The notes beneath the pieces are model-generated. The model made no database searches. It was not told the origin of the DNA and saw nothing but the letters and a program-made list of their open reading frames with translations. Positions 1 to 8,564 of a DNA stretch of 64,000 nt are shown in pieces (position 1 is the first letter of the stretch; every line of letters begins with the position of its first letter). Source of the DNA: Bactericera cockerelli (Eukaryota > Arthropoda > Insecta > Hemiptera > Triozidae); NCBI GenBank assembly GCA_024516035.1, contig CM044962.1, positions 124,001 to 188,000 on the forward strand, given 5' to 3'. A program made the position numbers and the translations under genes.

Positions 1-78
1 TACCTATCTCACGGACACGGAATTATTATTATACCAGTATACTATCCAGAAATACAAAAAAAAAAAAAAAAAACAATC

Positions 79-109
79 AAAAATATCTCACTCGACGTGA
101 GATATTTTT
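79..109. repeat. short perfect hairpin
   Basis: Two 13-base arms (79-91 and 97-109) are exact reverse complements around a 5-base loop, directly after an A-run at 56-73. No gene is attached to it. It may be the end of a mobile element; function unknown. Confidence 0.6.
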
Positions 110-116
110 GTTTATA

Positions 117-264
117 TACCGACCTCAGTAGCTTGATCGATAAGGCGGCGGACTTGTAACCTGGAGGTCGGTGGTTCAAGTCGCGGTTTCAGCGTAGATT
201 TAGTAAAAGCGATTTTGAGTAGTTGTGACATTACGAAAGTGATTAGCACAAATAATATGATAAC
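117..264 (+). mobile_element. tRNA-derived SINE, family 2
   Basis: The head reads like a tRNA gene with an A-box-like TAGCTTGATCGATAAG and a B-box-like GGTGGTTCAAGTC. The body ends in the family signature AGTGATTAGCACAAATA followed by ATGATAACTT. At least eight further copies lie in the window. This one sits immediately downstream of the splice donor of the minus-strand exon at 283-515, about 15 bases inside the intron. It is a SINE and not a functional tRNA: acceptor-stem pairing and tRNA length are absent. Confidence 0.85.
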
Positions 265-282
265 TTTTTTTTTGTCACTCAC

Positions 283-515
283 TCGACGTAAGCTCAGCAT
301 ACTGCTGATCGCTCTGGTTGCCATCGCTCTCGTAGGTGAGGGCAGCGCTGGAGTGGGACACCACAAACACGTAGCCAGAGAAGAGGTCCTGACCGGGGGA
401 GGGCACGGGCCCACACAGCTTGTCTATGTTGCAGCTCTCACTCAGGGGGGTCCCTCGGTCTGTCTCTGACTGCACGAAGTCCATGTCGAACCCGAGCATG
501 TTGATGTTCTCCAGC
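283..515 (-). CDS. exon of a TP53BP1-like protein (start of BRCT region)
   Basis: On the minus strand a CCCCTCAG acceptor precedes the exon and GTGAGT follows it. The open frame codes about 77 residues: an acidic stretch with LENINMLGFDMDF, then CGPVPSPGQDLFSGYVFVVS, then SDQQYAEL. The GPxP...LFxGYxFVV pattern followed later by a QYxE motif matches, as I recall the family, the segment that opens the tandem BRCT domain of 53BP1, a chromatin protein of double-strand-break repair. Upstream exons at 1206-1465 and 2131-2442 seem to belong to the same gene. The donor phase is 1; the next exon lies off the left edge. Another BRCT protein is possible. Confidence 0.5.
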
Positions 516-551
516 CTGAGGGGGGACGGAGATCACACGGTAATCAGATAT

Positions 552-690
552 GAAAATAATAATCCCAACACATGTCTTTTGACACATTGGGAAAGGATAG
601 TTGAAAAATAATAATCCCAACACATGTCTTTTGACACATTGGGAAACGGATAGTTGAAAATAATAATCCCACCCAACTCATGTCATTTGA
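552..690. repeat. ~53-bp tandem repeat, 2.5 copies
   Basis: Units share ATAATAATCCCAACACATG, then a run with TTTTGACACATTGGGAAA, starting near 555, 606 and 656; the third is diverged and truncated. It is intronic to the 53BP1-like gene. The rest of 691-1205 is AT-rich intron in which I see no gene. Confidence 0.75.
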
Positions 691-1205
691 ATACATCCGG
701 ATCCTTCAAACCACTACCCACAAAAGTTAAGCGACATCCCGTTAGTTTGGTGGGGTATAACTCGTGCGCTAGGCATTTTATATGGGGTCAAATTTTCATT
801 TTTTATTTTCTTTTTTTTTTTTTTTTTAAAGATTCGTACTTAATAAAAAATAAATTAATAAAATATTTTGGGAAATCGTTTATTTCAGGCAACAATGTCT
901 TTTCCATTTGGAAACGTTTACTAATAACCAACTTGTTATTTTGCACATTGGGTCCTTTTACTATCATCTTAAATATCAAACATAAATAATGATTAATTAT
1001 TTCATTTTACTTTTAAAAATTAAATAATATATTATAAGCATTAAATTTTATGTCATATAATTTTTAGAAGCTTTAGCTTAAAAAATACTTTTCTATAGTT
1101 ATCTTTATTAAATAAATGAAAATAAATTTAAAAAATTAAAATACTAAATGTAACTTCCCGCATTTCTTAAAAATAGACATGAAAAAAAGAAATCTAGGAT
1201 CTTAC

Positions 1206-1465
1206 TCAAGTTCGGAATCACTGGAGGGCAGTACTCCTCCGCCACGTCTATCTCCCAGCGCGAGAAGTAGCGGTGCTTGCTGCTGTTCTCTCTGTCCCGG
1301 GGGCCCTGCTTGGAGCACGAGGGCTGGGGGGAGCGGGCCGCCGCCCGCCCCCGCCCTTAGATTTCCGCCGCCGCTTAGCGGGCGGAGGCCCGGAGGAGGT
1401 GCAACTCTTGGCCCCGCCCCCCGAGCTCGAGCCCTCCTCCTCTCCTGACTTGGATTTGATTTGAG
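1206..1465 (-). CDS. GC-rich low-complexity exon of the 53BP1-like gene
   Basis: A TATTTTAG acceptor and a GTAAGA donor bound this 260-base exon. Three frames are partly open. One gives a serine/glycine/lysine-rich stretch with PPAKRRRKSKGGGG, like the basic linker before BRCT in 53BP1. A second gives KHRYFSRWEIDVAEEYC near the 3' end. A third is open throughout, agrees with the splice phases of both neighbours (0 in, 2 out) and ends SSDSELE, joining to LENINML of the exon at 283-515. The protein-like strings lying in different frames suggest one or more single-base indels, for instance near 1225. Function inferred only from the neighbouring exon. Confidence 0.45.
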
Positions 1466-1516
1466 CTAAAATAAATAAATACAATTGTATTATTTTGAGT
1501 CCAAGAAATTGGAAAC

Positions 1517-1660
1517 TCCGCCCTTTAGTTAGGACATATATTATGTATATATTTATTTTTTTTTTCTTCTATTATATTGTATTTTAATTTGTAATTATTT
1601 GTGTTGTATATATATATAATATGTCCTATTAATAAAGTGTAAATAAATATAATAGAAAAA
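1517..1660 (+). mobile_element. LINE 3'-end-like fragment
   Basis: Starts with CCGCCCTTTAGTTAGGACAT and ends in an AT-rich tail with an AATAAAG-type signal. The same block recurs at 4300, 12709, 18385, 60225 and 62165, often after GGAAGAGATTGCC. The layout (short conserved stem, T-rich stretch, polyadenylation signal, A-rich end) fits 3' ends of a non-LTR retrotransposon left by 5' truncation. Family assignment is uncertain. Confidence 0.5.
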
Positions 1661-2130
1661 ACTGGAAACACTAGGGCCAGTGCATTCACTGGGCGAACAA
1701 GCCAGCTGATCAAATGAACCTCACCCACTCTGAGTAGAACCGGCAATATCCAACGAAATTTACCTTTGAGAAAGGGTACCATTCTTTAATTACTTCCGAG
1801 AAATTTCCAATATTATAAATCGGAAGTGTTTTAAAATCTGTGTAAAACCCTTAACCGGTAATAAAAAATTGCAAAATATGTGATTTGATTTGATAAGAAT
1901 ATCAATTTTTTTAAAATCCAGGAGATAAGAATTGATTCACTCCAATCAATGGCTGAAAGCAATGTACCATAAATCGGTAGCATTACAATTTTGGACCCCC
2001 TAAAAAATCCATGAAAATAGGAAAAGCCTTGGCGCATATTCCTGTGGACTGAACAAGAGCCATTAAAAAATTTCAAAAAAGTTTATCACAGCTAATAAAT
2101 ACATGGAATGAAGGCCGCAGCAGCACTCAC

Positions 2131-2442
2131 TTTGCTACTGCCGGCGTTGGCGGCGTCAGCCCCGAAAATCTTCTGGCGGCACCTGGCGCCCCGGTTCCCA
2201 CTGTTGTCCACCTTCTCCTCCAGAATCTTCTTCTTTTCTTTCCCGTGGTGGCCGCCCGGGGGGCCGCCGCTCTAGCCGTCGGGGGGCGGCCGCTCTGGGC
2301 GACGTCGCGTTGAGTCGCTCCTCAACGTCCTGGCAGCGTCCGCTTCGATCGCTTGGCGCCGCTACTGACGCTGCCGGCGCTACTTGAGGAACCTGGCGTG
2401 AGGGGGCCGCGAGACGAGCAGGAGAAGCTGGAAGAGTAGCCA
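2131..2442 (-). CDS. Ser/Gly-rich exon of the 53BP1-like gene
   Basis: Acceptor TGTTGCAG, donor GTGAGT. The exon opens GYSSSFSCSSRGPLTPG and continues serine/glycine-rich with GAKRSKRTLPGR; in that frame a TGA follows. It closes in another frame with KEKKKILEEKVDNSGNRGAR and KIFGADAANAGSSK, ending in phase 0. At least one indel therefore lies within the GC-rich middle (about 2250-2330), from error or decay. Basic, serine-rich sequence upstream of the BRCT fits the disordered region of 53BP1-type proteins, but no domain is visible here. Upstream exons, including any Tudor domain, were not found between 2443 and 6100. Confidence 0.45.
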
Positions 2443-2460
2443 CTGCAACACAAAAGCGAC

Positions 2461-2671
2461 ATTAATAATAATAATATCGCCTTATTTATACTGCCCGATT
2501 AGGACTATGAAAGTCCCATTATTCCAGCAGTAAGCCCAAGACATATTATTATGTGGTAAAAATCCCAATTGGGAGGATAACTTGTCATGTCCCGGATGGG
2601 TTTCGAACCCACGACCTCTAGAGTCTTTGGATTCACAGAGTGCCGCCTTTACCACTGAGCTACCGGGACAG
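2461..2671 (-). mobile_element. tRNA-derived SINE, family 1
   Basis: Read on the minus strand: TGTCCCGGTAGCTCAGTGGT (A box), GGTTTCGAACCC-type B box, then a body with CGTCTTGGGCTTACTGCTGG-like sequence and a (TTA)n tail. Full copies also at 6392, 9441, 11201, 40945 and 41800. Reading its head as protein gives the spurious SNPRPLESL-type ORFs common here. Confidence 0.9.
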
Positions 2672-2787
2672 TGTATTCCCGGTGTATTCTTTATTTTTTA
2701 TATTATTTCCCCTAAAAGTACAAAAGATGTTGTACTTCAAGGGGATTTTGAAATAAGAATGAATTTGAAAGAAAATAAGAAAGTCCT

Positions 2788-2926
2788 TCCTACCTCAGTA
2801 GCTTGATTGATAAGGCGGTGGACTTGTAACCTGGAGATCGGTGGATCAAGTCCCGGTTTCAGCCTGGATTTAATAAAGCGAGTTTGAGTAGTTGTGATAT
2901 CACGAAAGTGATTAACACAAATATGG
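2788..2926 (+). mobile_element. SINE family 2, tandem-unit copy 1
   Basis: A box TAGCTTGATTGATAAGGCGG and B box GGTGGATCAAGTCCCGG, body ending AGTGATTAACACAAATATG. Nearly identical to the copy at 3063-3203, because both belong to the tandem duplication. Confidence 0.85.
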
Positions 2927-3062
2927 GAACTCGTGAATAATAAATAAATAAATGTGTATTCTTTATTTTTCAATATTATTTTCCCCTAAAAGTACAAAAG
3001 ATGTTGTACTTCAAGGGGATTTTGAAATAAGAATGAATTTGAAAGAAAATAAGAAAGTCCTT

Positions 3063-3203
3063 CCTACCTCAGTAGCTTGATTGATAAGGTGGTGGACTTG
3101 TAACCTGGAGATCGGTGGATCAAGTCCCGGTTTCAGCGTTGATTTAGTAAAGCGAGTTTGAGTAGTTGTGATATCACGAAAGTGATTAACACAAATATGA
3201 TAA
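3063..3203 (+). mobile_element. SINE family 2, tandem-unit copy 2
   Basis: Same head and body as the copy at 2788-2926; ends ATGATAACT and is followed directly by the inserted element at 3205. Confidence 0.85.
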
Positions 3204-3204
3204 C

Positions 3205-3455
3205 TACTAGCGGGCTGTCGCCCGCTTTGCGGGCCGAGCATGTCCGTGAAAGCAAAAAATCCTTTTTCGCCAATGGCAGGTGTTGTAGTGGGAATTTAGA
3301 AAAATCCCGTCTTATTGCACATCTAGACTATAAGACAAAGCTACCTACCAAATTTCAGCTTCCTAGGACTTACCAGTTCGGAGAAACAGTGATGAATCAG
3401 TGAGTGAGTCAGTCAGTCAGTGAGTGAAACTCTCTTTCATAAGTATAGATAATTA
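3205..3455. mobile_element. unclassified insertion with GC hairpin head and GTCA-rich tail
   Basis: Present in tandem unit 2 but absent from unit 1, so it behaves as an insertion. Begins ACTAGCGGGCTGTCGCCCGC, a GC-rich foldback unlike its AT-rich surroundings, and ends with GTGAGTGAGTCAGTCAGTCA then AAGTATAGATAATTATA. The mix of GC-rich head and tetranucleotide tail resembles ends of short retroposed or Helitron-like elements, but I cannot assign it. Confidence 0.5.
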
Positions 3456-3676
3456 TAAATAAATAAATGTGTATTTTTAATATTATTTCCCCCTAAAAGT
3501 ACAAAAGATGTTGTACTTCAAGGGGATTTTGAAATAAGAATGAATTTGAAATAAAAATAATAAAGTCCTTCCTTCATTGTATTATTGTATCACAATTTAA
3601 GTGGATACAGCCCGTAAAGCGCAGAATTATAGGACTTTTTTCAGAGAAACGGAAGTTCTCTGAAATTATCATATTA

Positions 3677-4150
3677 TTAACCGAACACAGTGAGGATCTG
3701 TTTTAGTTTGCATAGTACTGGACGATTTGGCTTTCGTTTATCTGTATATCTGTTTGTTTGTTTGACTGTCTGTTCCGCGATAACTCTCGACCGGATCGTT
3801 CGAAATTGTTGAAATTTAGTATACAAATTTATTAGTTTCCTAAAATTTTACCTATAGTTTTTGTGCCGAAATAGGCCACTCGGTGCCAAATGGGTCCGTT
3901 TTGGTGAAAATTAAAAACGATTTTTCTATTTTTATTGAAACAAGCAAGGCTTCTGAAATTTTGTAGATTGAAAAAATAAATTTGAGTTCAGTAGTGAAAT
4001 TTGGTGATCGTGAAACCAAAGGGGCCACACTGTGGTAAAAAATCGAAAAAGGGCCAAAAATAAGGGCCGGTTGATTTTTTTCAAATTACAACCTATCGAG
4101 TGGGGTATTGAATGAAAGATCTCGATGTCCTTATGTTTGATTGAACATTT
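3677..4150 (+). repeat. interspersed repeat, left arm of an inverted pair
   Basis: Begins TTAACCGAACACAGTGAGG; an inverted, diverged but clearly alignable copy is at 5529-5985. Shared landmarks include GAAATTTAGTATAC, GCCAAATGGGTC/GGCCC blocks and GATTTTTTACCAC on the opposite strand. The two arms flank the exon at 5064-5369. They could be independent insertions or ends of a larger element. Confidence 0.7.
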
Positions 4151-4299
4151 ATAATGCGATAGTTGAATCAGTGTGAGGTTTACAGTTCTCAGAACTACTA
4201 GTTATTCAGTTTATTCTTCATAACTTATACACAGGGGAAGATTCGTTCCATCTGCATATCAGTGTTGTTAAAAATATTAGGATAAAATATGTGTAGGAA

Positions 4300-4395
4300 A
4301 TTGTGTTGGGCGTAAAGGATGGGTGGAAGAGATTGCCATGGGCAATAACCCCGCCCTTTAGTCTAGGACTTCTGTATATGTTTTATCTATGTTCA
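4300..4395 (+). mobile_element. LINE 3'-end-like fragment
   Basis: GGAAGAGATTGCCATGGGCA, then TAACCCCGCCCTTTAGTCTA and GGACTTCTGTATATG. Same block as 12709-12897. Truncated before the polyadenylation-like tail. Confidence 0.55.
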
Positions 4396-5063
4396 TTTTT
4401 TTCTTTTCTTGTACCCCTGATTGAAACAATGCTTTACAACACTTTGCATTCAAAATTCGAGAGAAACTGTTGCGAATTGTTGCACTCAGTGGCAACCTGG
4501 CTTCAAAAATGTTGAACTTTCCCGATCATTTTTCAAAAGCCGTGTAAAAATCTTTTGAATTTTAAATTACCACTGAAATTAACCGATTGAATTGGTACGA
4601 GAGTAGAACTTAATAAATGTCACGGCGAGTTTTAACAGATGCTTTCAATCATCAGCTGATACCTAACCGCGAAATTTGAAATTTGGCGGTGTTACTGTCA
4701 TCACTACGCAATTTAAAAACGCAATAAAATATAAAAATCGACTCCCGGTCCCGTCTTTGATCAAAATTTATTTCATAACTGCCAAAAAGTGTTGAAAGTA
4801 GTAAATTAAATGGAAAAAAAATACATCAAGTGACAGTTTTAATTGCAAACCTATTTTTTTAGAGAAGTAAAACAATTTCTATGATAAAGAAGATATCACT
4901 AAAAATTCACTGTGCACAGTGCAGCATAACCACTCAAAATTCATTCAGCCTAATCAATAACAAGCTCTCATCAATGGTCTACACTTTCATCTGTTTATAC
5001 TAAGTCCTTGTTTCCCTTAGATCGTTGAACAGAACTAGATCTAGGTATTGATTCAAAAACAAC

Positions 5064-5369
5064 ATGGACAAAGAAAATCAAACTCTGAATGAACAAGAGC
5101 TTGAGTCCCTGGACAGCAAGTTTGAAGATGAAGAAGCCATAGATGAGAAAGTCAATGAGGTTGATGATAAGCTAGATCAGTGTAAAATAGATGATACTGA
5201 AACTGCTGATGAAAATGGTGATGATAGTACAAAAGAAAATAATGTGATGGAAGTCAGAGAGGCTGAGAAAAAAACTCGGAAAGAGCAGAGGCAAGAGAGG
5301 AAACTGAATGAAGCTGTGGGTTTTGATAGTGCAGAAGGATCTTCTAAATCTAAATCAACCAAAAGGAAG
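5064..5369 (+). CDS. first coding exon of an unidentified acidic/lysine-rich protein
   Basis: ATG in good context (AACAACATGG) opens 102 codons that end exactly in phase 0 at a GTGAGA donor (AAAAGGAAG|GTGAG). A TTTCCCTTAG acceptor at 5020 suggests that the exon starts at 5021, giving about 43 bases of 5'UTR after an upstream intron. The product is acidic (MDKENQTLNEQELESLDSKF, then many E/D) and becomes basic near the end (EKKTRKEQRQERKL, SSKSKSTKRK). No domain is recognisable; a charged, disordered N terminus of a nuclear protein is plausible. The continuation is not visible downstream. It lies between inverted repeats at 3677-4150 and 5529-5985, and could be a captured exon. Confidence 0.5.
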
Positions 5370-5528
5370 GTGAGAATATGTTTAATGAATAAATTCAAAA
5401 TGTGTCTCATGTGGCCTATAAATCACTTGTGAATAGGGTCCCTATGTTATACCTGATGGTGTTTACAGCCAGTTAGTGAATTTAATCCTACTTTTTATGA
5501 ATTTTTTAAACTATCTACAATATCTGTC

Positions 5529-5985
5529 AAATGTTCAATCAAGCATGAGGACATCAAAACCTTTCATTCAATACCCTGCTTGATGGGTTTTAATTAAAAA
5601 ATATCAACTGGCCCTTTTTTGATTTTTTACCACAGTTTGGCCCCCTTAGCTTTCACAATCACCAAATTCCACTGATGAACTTAAATATATTTTCTCAACG
5701 ACTCAACAAAATTTCAAGAGCCTTGCTTTTTTCAATAATAATAGAAAAATCATTTTCAATTTTCACCAAAACGGCCCCTATTTGACCCTGAGTGGCCCAA
5801 ATAGGCCCAAAAACAATAGGTAAAATTCCGGGACCCCAATAAACAAGTATACTAAATTTCAACAATTTTGAAGAATCTGGTCAAAAGTTATCATGGAACA
5901 GACAGACAAATATACAAACAAAAGCCAAATTGTGCAGTATGCAAGTTAAAACAGAACCTCACTGCGTTTGGTTAATCATTTAATA
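5529..5985 (-). repeat. interspersed repeat, right arm of an inverted pair
   Basis: Reverse-oriented counterpart of 3677-4150; ends CCTCACTGCGTTTGGTTAA. Diverged by scattered substitutions and indels, so not a recent palindromic assembly artefact. Confidence 0.7.
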
Positions 5986-6081
5986 ATTGTGTTTTGTTTT
6001 TATTAAAAAATCAAGTCTATTGTGGTTTGGATTGCGGTATTACACAACATACCCATGATTAAACTTATCAACTTCTCACAT

Positions 6082-6335
6082 TAACCTTACCCTGCCTGGG
6101 TAGGGAGGGCTAGATTACATCCAGCATGTAGGTTGTGGNNNNNNNNNNNNNNNNNNNNNNNNNNNNNNNNNNNNNNNNNNNNNNNNNNNNNNNNNNNNNN
6201 NNNNNNNNNNNNNNNNNNNNNNNNNNNNNNNNNNNNNNTTTTCTTCGAAAAGTTGCCCCAACCGGGAGCGAACTCGAGACCTCTGGACTACGGGCAGTAG
6301 TCACAACCCCATTACGCCACGGAGGCTGGTCTGGG
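6082..6335 (-). mobile_element. SINE family 3 interrupted by the assembly gap
   Basis: The right part (6239-6335) holds the tRNA-like head on the minus strand (GCCACGGAGGCTGG end, GACTACGGGCAGTAGTCACA). The left part (6082-6138) matches the shared SINE core (AACCTTACCCTGCCTGGGTA). Compared with complete copies at 29474 and 41160, only some 15-20 bases seem missing between the two sides, so the gap is probably tiny if both sides come from one copy. Confidence 0.65.
6139..6238. other. assembly gap (100 N)
   Basis: Exactly 100 N, the usual placeholder for a gap of unknown size. Both sides lie in one SINE family, which is a likely site for a scaffolding error. Confidence 0.98.
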
Positions 6336-6391
6336 AAGGATGCAAACAGGAGGAACGGTGAGAATTTACCCGTCCTCTTCACAATATGTCC

Positions 6392-6591
6392 TGTCCCGGT
6401 AGCTCAGTGGTAAAGGCGGCACTCTGTGAATCCACAGGTTCCAGAGGTCGAAACCCAGCTGGGGCATGACATGTGATCCTCCCATTTGGGATTTTTACCA
6501 CATTATAATACGTCCTTGGGCTTACTGCTAGAATAATGGGACTTTAATAGTCATTATCGGGCAGTATAAATAAGGCGATATTATTATTATT
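6392..6591 (+). mobile_element. tRNA-derived SINE, family 1
   Basis: TGTCCCGGTAGCTCAGTGGT head, body with TACGTCCTTGGGCTTACTGC, ends GGCGATATTATTATTATTA. Intergenic or intronic next to the ABCH-like exon at 6664. Confidence 0.88.
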
Positions 6592-6663
6592 ACTTTCAGA
6601 ATTTATAACGTTCGTATGATTTTTTTTAAAACACATTTGGCATTTTGGCCCTGGTCTACGCAC

Positions 6664-6841
6664 CTGAGTTGTCCGCCCACACCTCAATGTTGGCGCTATT
6701 GATGAGCGCTGTGCTCACACTGGACCCGTTAGACATCCGGGCAGACACCCCGCGTGAGAAGTTGCCGGGAATCCTCAGGACGGCCGAAATTTTGCCGCGT
6801 CGTCCTTCGCCCATAGCGGTGGAGAAGTCCTGGTAGTTGAT
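6664..6841 (-). CDS. ABCH-like transporter exon: extracellular region after TM1
   Basis: Acceptor AACCTCTTCAG and donor GTGCGT. The frame reads INYQDFSTAMGEGRRGKISA, then VLRIPGNFSRGVSARM, and ends ALINSANIEVWADNS. In subfamily H half-transporters the segment after TM1 has the same order: a charged helix, a '...FPANFS' motif and 'I.VWLDMSNQ'. Here IPGNFS and IEVWADNS occupy those positions. It joins in phase 0 to the exon at 8565-8793 and leaves in phase 1. The next exons, with the remaining membrane segments, should follow to the left but are not seen in 1-6663. The gene is therefore truncated here or the scaffold is misjoined. Confidence 0.65.
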
Positions 6842-7199
6842 CTGAAGAGGTTAAAAAAAAGAACATGTTGCATCAAGTTTTATTTACTAACGACAAATAC
6901 CTACTTACATATGAGGGCTCTAGTATCAAAACCGGCTCTCTCCACTTTTTCTAATTTTACAGGATAGGCAAAAAACATATTGAACGATAACCCTTTAATC
7001 AGTGTATTTGAATGTGGAGAGAGAACAGTTTGAAAATGAACGCATATATTACTACAGAATTACTATGGGAGAGAGTAGGTTTTGAGATGTAATGTTTTTT
7101 TCAGTCTATGTGACTTTAAAAAGAAATTCCAGGGGTATCATTTTCAATTTTTTTGGAGAGAGCCGGTTTTGATACTAGAGCCCTCATATTATACATACA

Positions 7200-7258
7200 T
7201 AGATATTGAAATTAATAAAATAAAACTTGATCAAGGGCGGTGCTAATGCCAACGGCAT
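7200..7258 (-). mobile_element. LINE 3'-end-like fragment
   Basis: On the minus strand GGAAGAGAATGCCGTTGGCA, then TTAGCACCGCCCTTGATCAA, a variant of the 3'-end block at 12709. The same variant recurs at 44105-44262. Confidence 0.5.
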
Positions 7259-7283
7259 TCTCTTCCGTTGTGTGATATAAAGG

Positions 7284-7500
7284 TATATTACCAGCGTCGA
7301 TGGCGCGTTGAATGCACCGGTTCTCGTAGGATCACCGAAGTTAGGCAACGTCCAACGAGGTGAAGACTTCGTGATGCTGGCTGGTATTACGGCCCAACCC
7401 AGGCTGGGTGAGGTTAATCTGGGTAGCAGGTTTATGAATTTCCTACGAATGGAGGGGGTAACACCCCCGTCGTGATATGACCATGTAGTTAAATTAAAAA
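7284..7500 (+). mobile_element. 5S-rRNA-derived SINE (SINE3 class)
   Basis: The head reads GTTGAATGCACCGGTTCTCG, then GGATCACCGAAGTTAGGCAA and CGTCC, closely matching the middle of insect 5S rRNA (CCGATCACCGAAGTTAAGCA) with its internal Pol III promoter. After about 90 bases it leaves 5S homology and enters a body CCCAACCCAGGCTGGGTGAG that is also found in tRNA-headed family 3. Ends in an A-rich tail. The 5S part is incomplete and rearranged at its end, so it is not a functional 5S gene. It lies in the ABCH-like intron 6842-8564. Confidence 0.75.
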
Positions 7501-7504
7501 AATG

Positions 7505-7625
7505 GGTTATTCATCATCATAGGGTGGCGTCATCGTGGACGATGGTAGCCAGACAGTTGAGGAATGACTCGGCACTTTTACCACTGTCTTTACAAGAAGC
7601 CTAATAATGGACAAGGGCCCCCAGA
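7505..7625. repeat. unclassified interspersed repeat, copy A
   Basis: TTCATCATCATAGGGTGGCG, later ACCACTGTCTTTACAAG and GACAAGGGCCCCCAGAACC. A second copy in the same orientation is at 8985-9105. Nature unknown. Confidence 0.6.
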
Positions 7626-7737
7626 ACCAAGGGGTTATTAAATGTTTTAAAAAAGCATGTTCTTCAATGAATTGTAAGCTTTCTGTAATCTCCAAGGTGA
7701 CTAAGTAAGTACTTTTGCCTTTTTTCCAAAGTTTTAC

Positions 7738-7965
7738 GCGTTTGAAACAGGAATGTCAAAAACTCGATGGCCGGCGTCGATTACAAGTTAAATACACCAT
7801 TTGTCATTCAGTCACTGATGTTAAGCAACGTCCATTCAAATTCAAACCCTCTTGGCTATTCCTGGCCTCACTCAGGCTGAGTGTAGTTAAATTGAGTAGC
7901 TGTTTTGTGAGTTTCCAGCAAATGGAGGTTAAAACCACCGTCTTGATATGAATATGCAATCGAAA
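7738..7965 (+). mobile_element. diverged 5S-headed SINE
   Basis: TCAGTCACTGATGTTAAGCA then ACGTCC is a degraded 5S box C region; the body GGCCTCACTCAGGCTGAGTG and tail AAAACCACCGTCTTGATATG align with the copy at 7284-7500. Older than that copy. Confidence 0.6.
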
Positions 7966-7998
7966 AGAAATTAAACCACAAGAAACAATAATAATAAC

Positions 7999-8175
7999 AC
8001 TCTTTAGTGGAAGGTAACCACTAGGCGAGGTTATTGCTCAAACATTTCCTACCATCTAACCCTCAGAGTCTTATTATTATGTGGTCACAAACTCTAATTA
8101 ATGAGGAAAAATTCATGCACTGGGTGGGATTCGAACCAACGGAGCGATACACTACCTGGATTACCAGACTATAAG
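7999..8175 (-). mobile_element. tRNA-derived SINE, family 5
   Basis: The minus strand carries a GGTAATCCAGG loop and a GGTTCGAATCCCACC B box, then TGCATGAATTTTTCCTC and AGACTCTGAGGGTTAG. Copies also at 32628 (+), 40005 (-) and 42700 (-). In the same ABCH-like intron as two 5S SINEs. Confidence 0.8.
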
Positions 8176-8564
8176 TTATAAAACAATACGTTCTTTACCT
8201 TTTAGGTAGAGAGATACAGTTTTATTGTAAAACGGTGCTGCCCACATATTTGAAGGTTGCTTAAAAACACAGCATATCAATCAATACATAAAGAGTAGGT
8301 ACATCTTTTTTTTATACACATATTTTCTTTTCTTTTTTCTTAATGAGTTTTCCGTTTTCTTTCTTCATTTAGAGTTGGAATAAATGTGAAAATTTACTAT
8401 TTTAACACTATCATTAATAATAGTTTGTGATTTATTTACATCTCAAGTGTATTTATAAAATATAAAAAATGCTTTCCAAGTCTGAGGAACGCTTGTGTAT
8501 ATTTGTTTGTGATAGTATTTTTAGTAAAGTAAATAGAAAGAAAAAACTCAATCTCAAACTTTAC

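Larger units (their letters stand above)
2682..3572 (+). repeat. three-unit tandem duplication carrying SINE family 2
   Basis: Units begin near 2682, 2953 and 3469 with GTGTATTCTTTATTTTT-like sequence, then a CCCCTAAAAGTACAAAAGAT hairpin and, in units 1 and 2, a family-2 SINE. Unit 2 has an extra ~250 bases (3205-3455). Unit 3 is truncated after AAAGTCCTTCCT. Near-identity of units 1 and 2 points to a recent duplication or an assembly duplication. Confidence 0.75.

Noticed and set aside
2582..2806. Small protein starting MSCPGWVSNPRPLESLDSQS and similar ORFs at other SINEs
   Set aside because: These are translations of tRNA-like SINE heads (B box read as SNPRP).
5064..5432. Single-exon 122-codon protein
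   Set aside because: The frame past 5369 runs through a good GTGAGA donor into AT-rich sequence; the exon end at 5369 is preferred.
7284..7375. Functional 5S rRNA gene
   Set aside because: Only the middle is 5S-like, the 3' part diverges and the sequence runs into a SINE body without the Pol III terminator layout.
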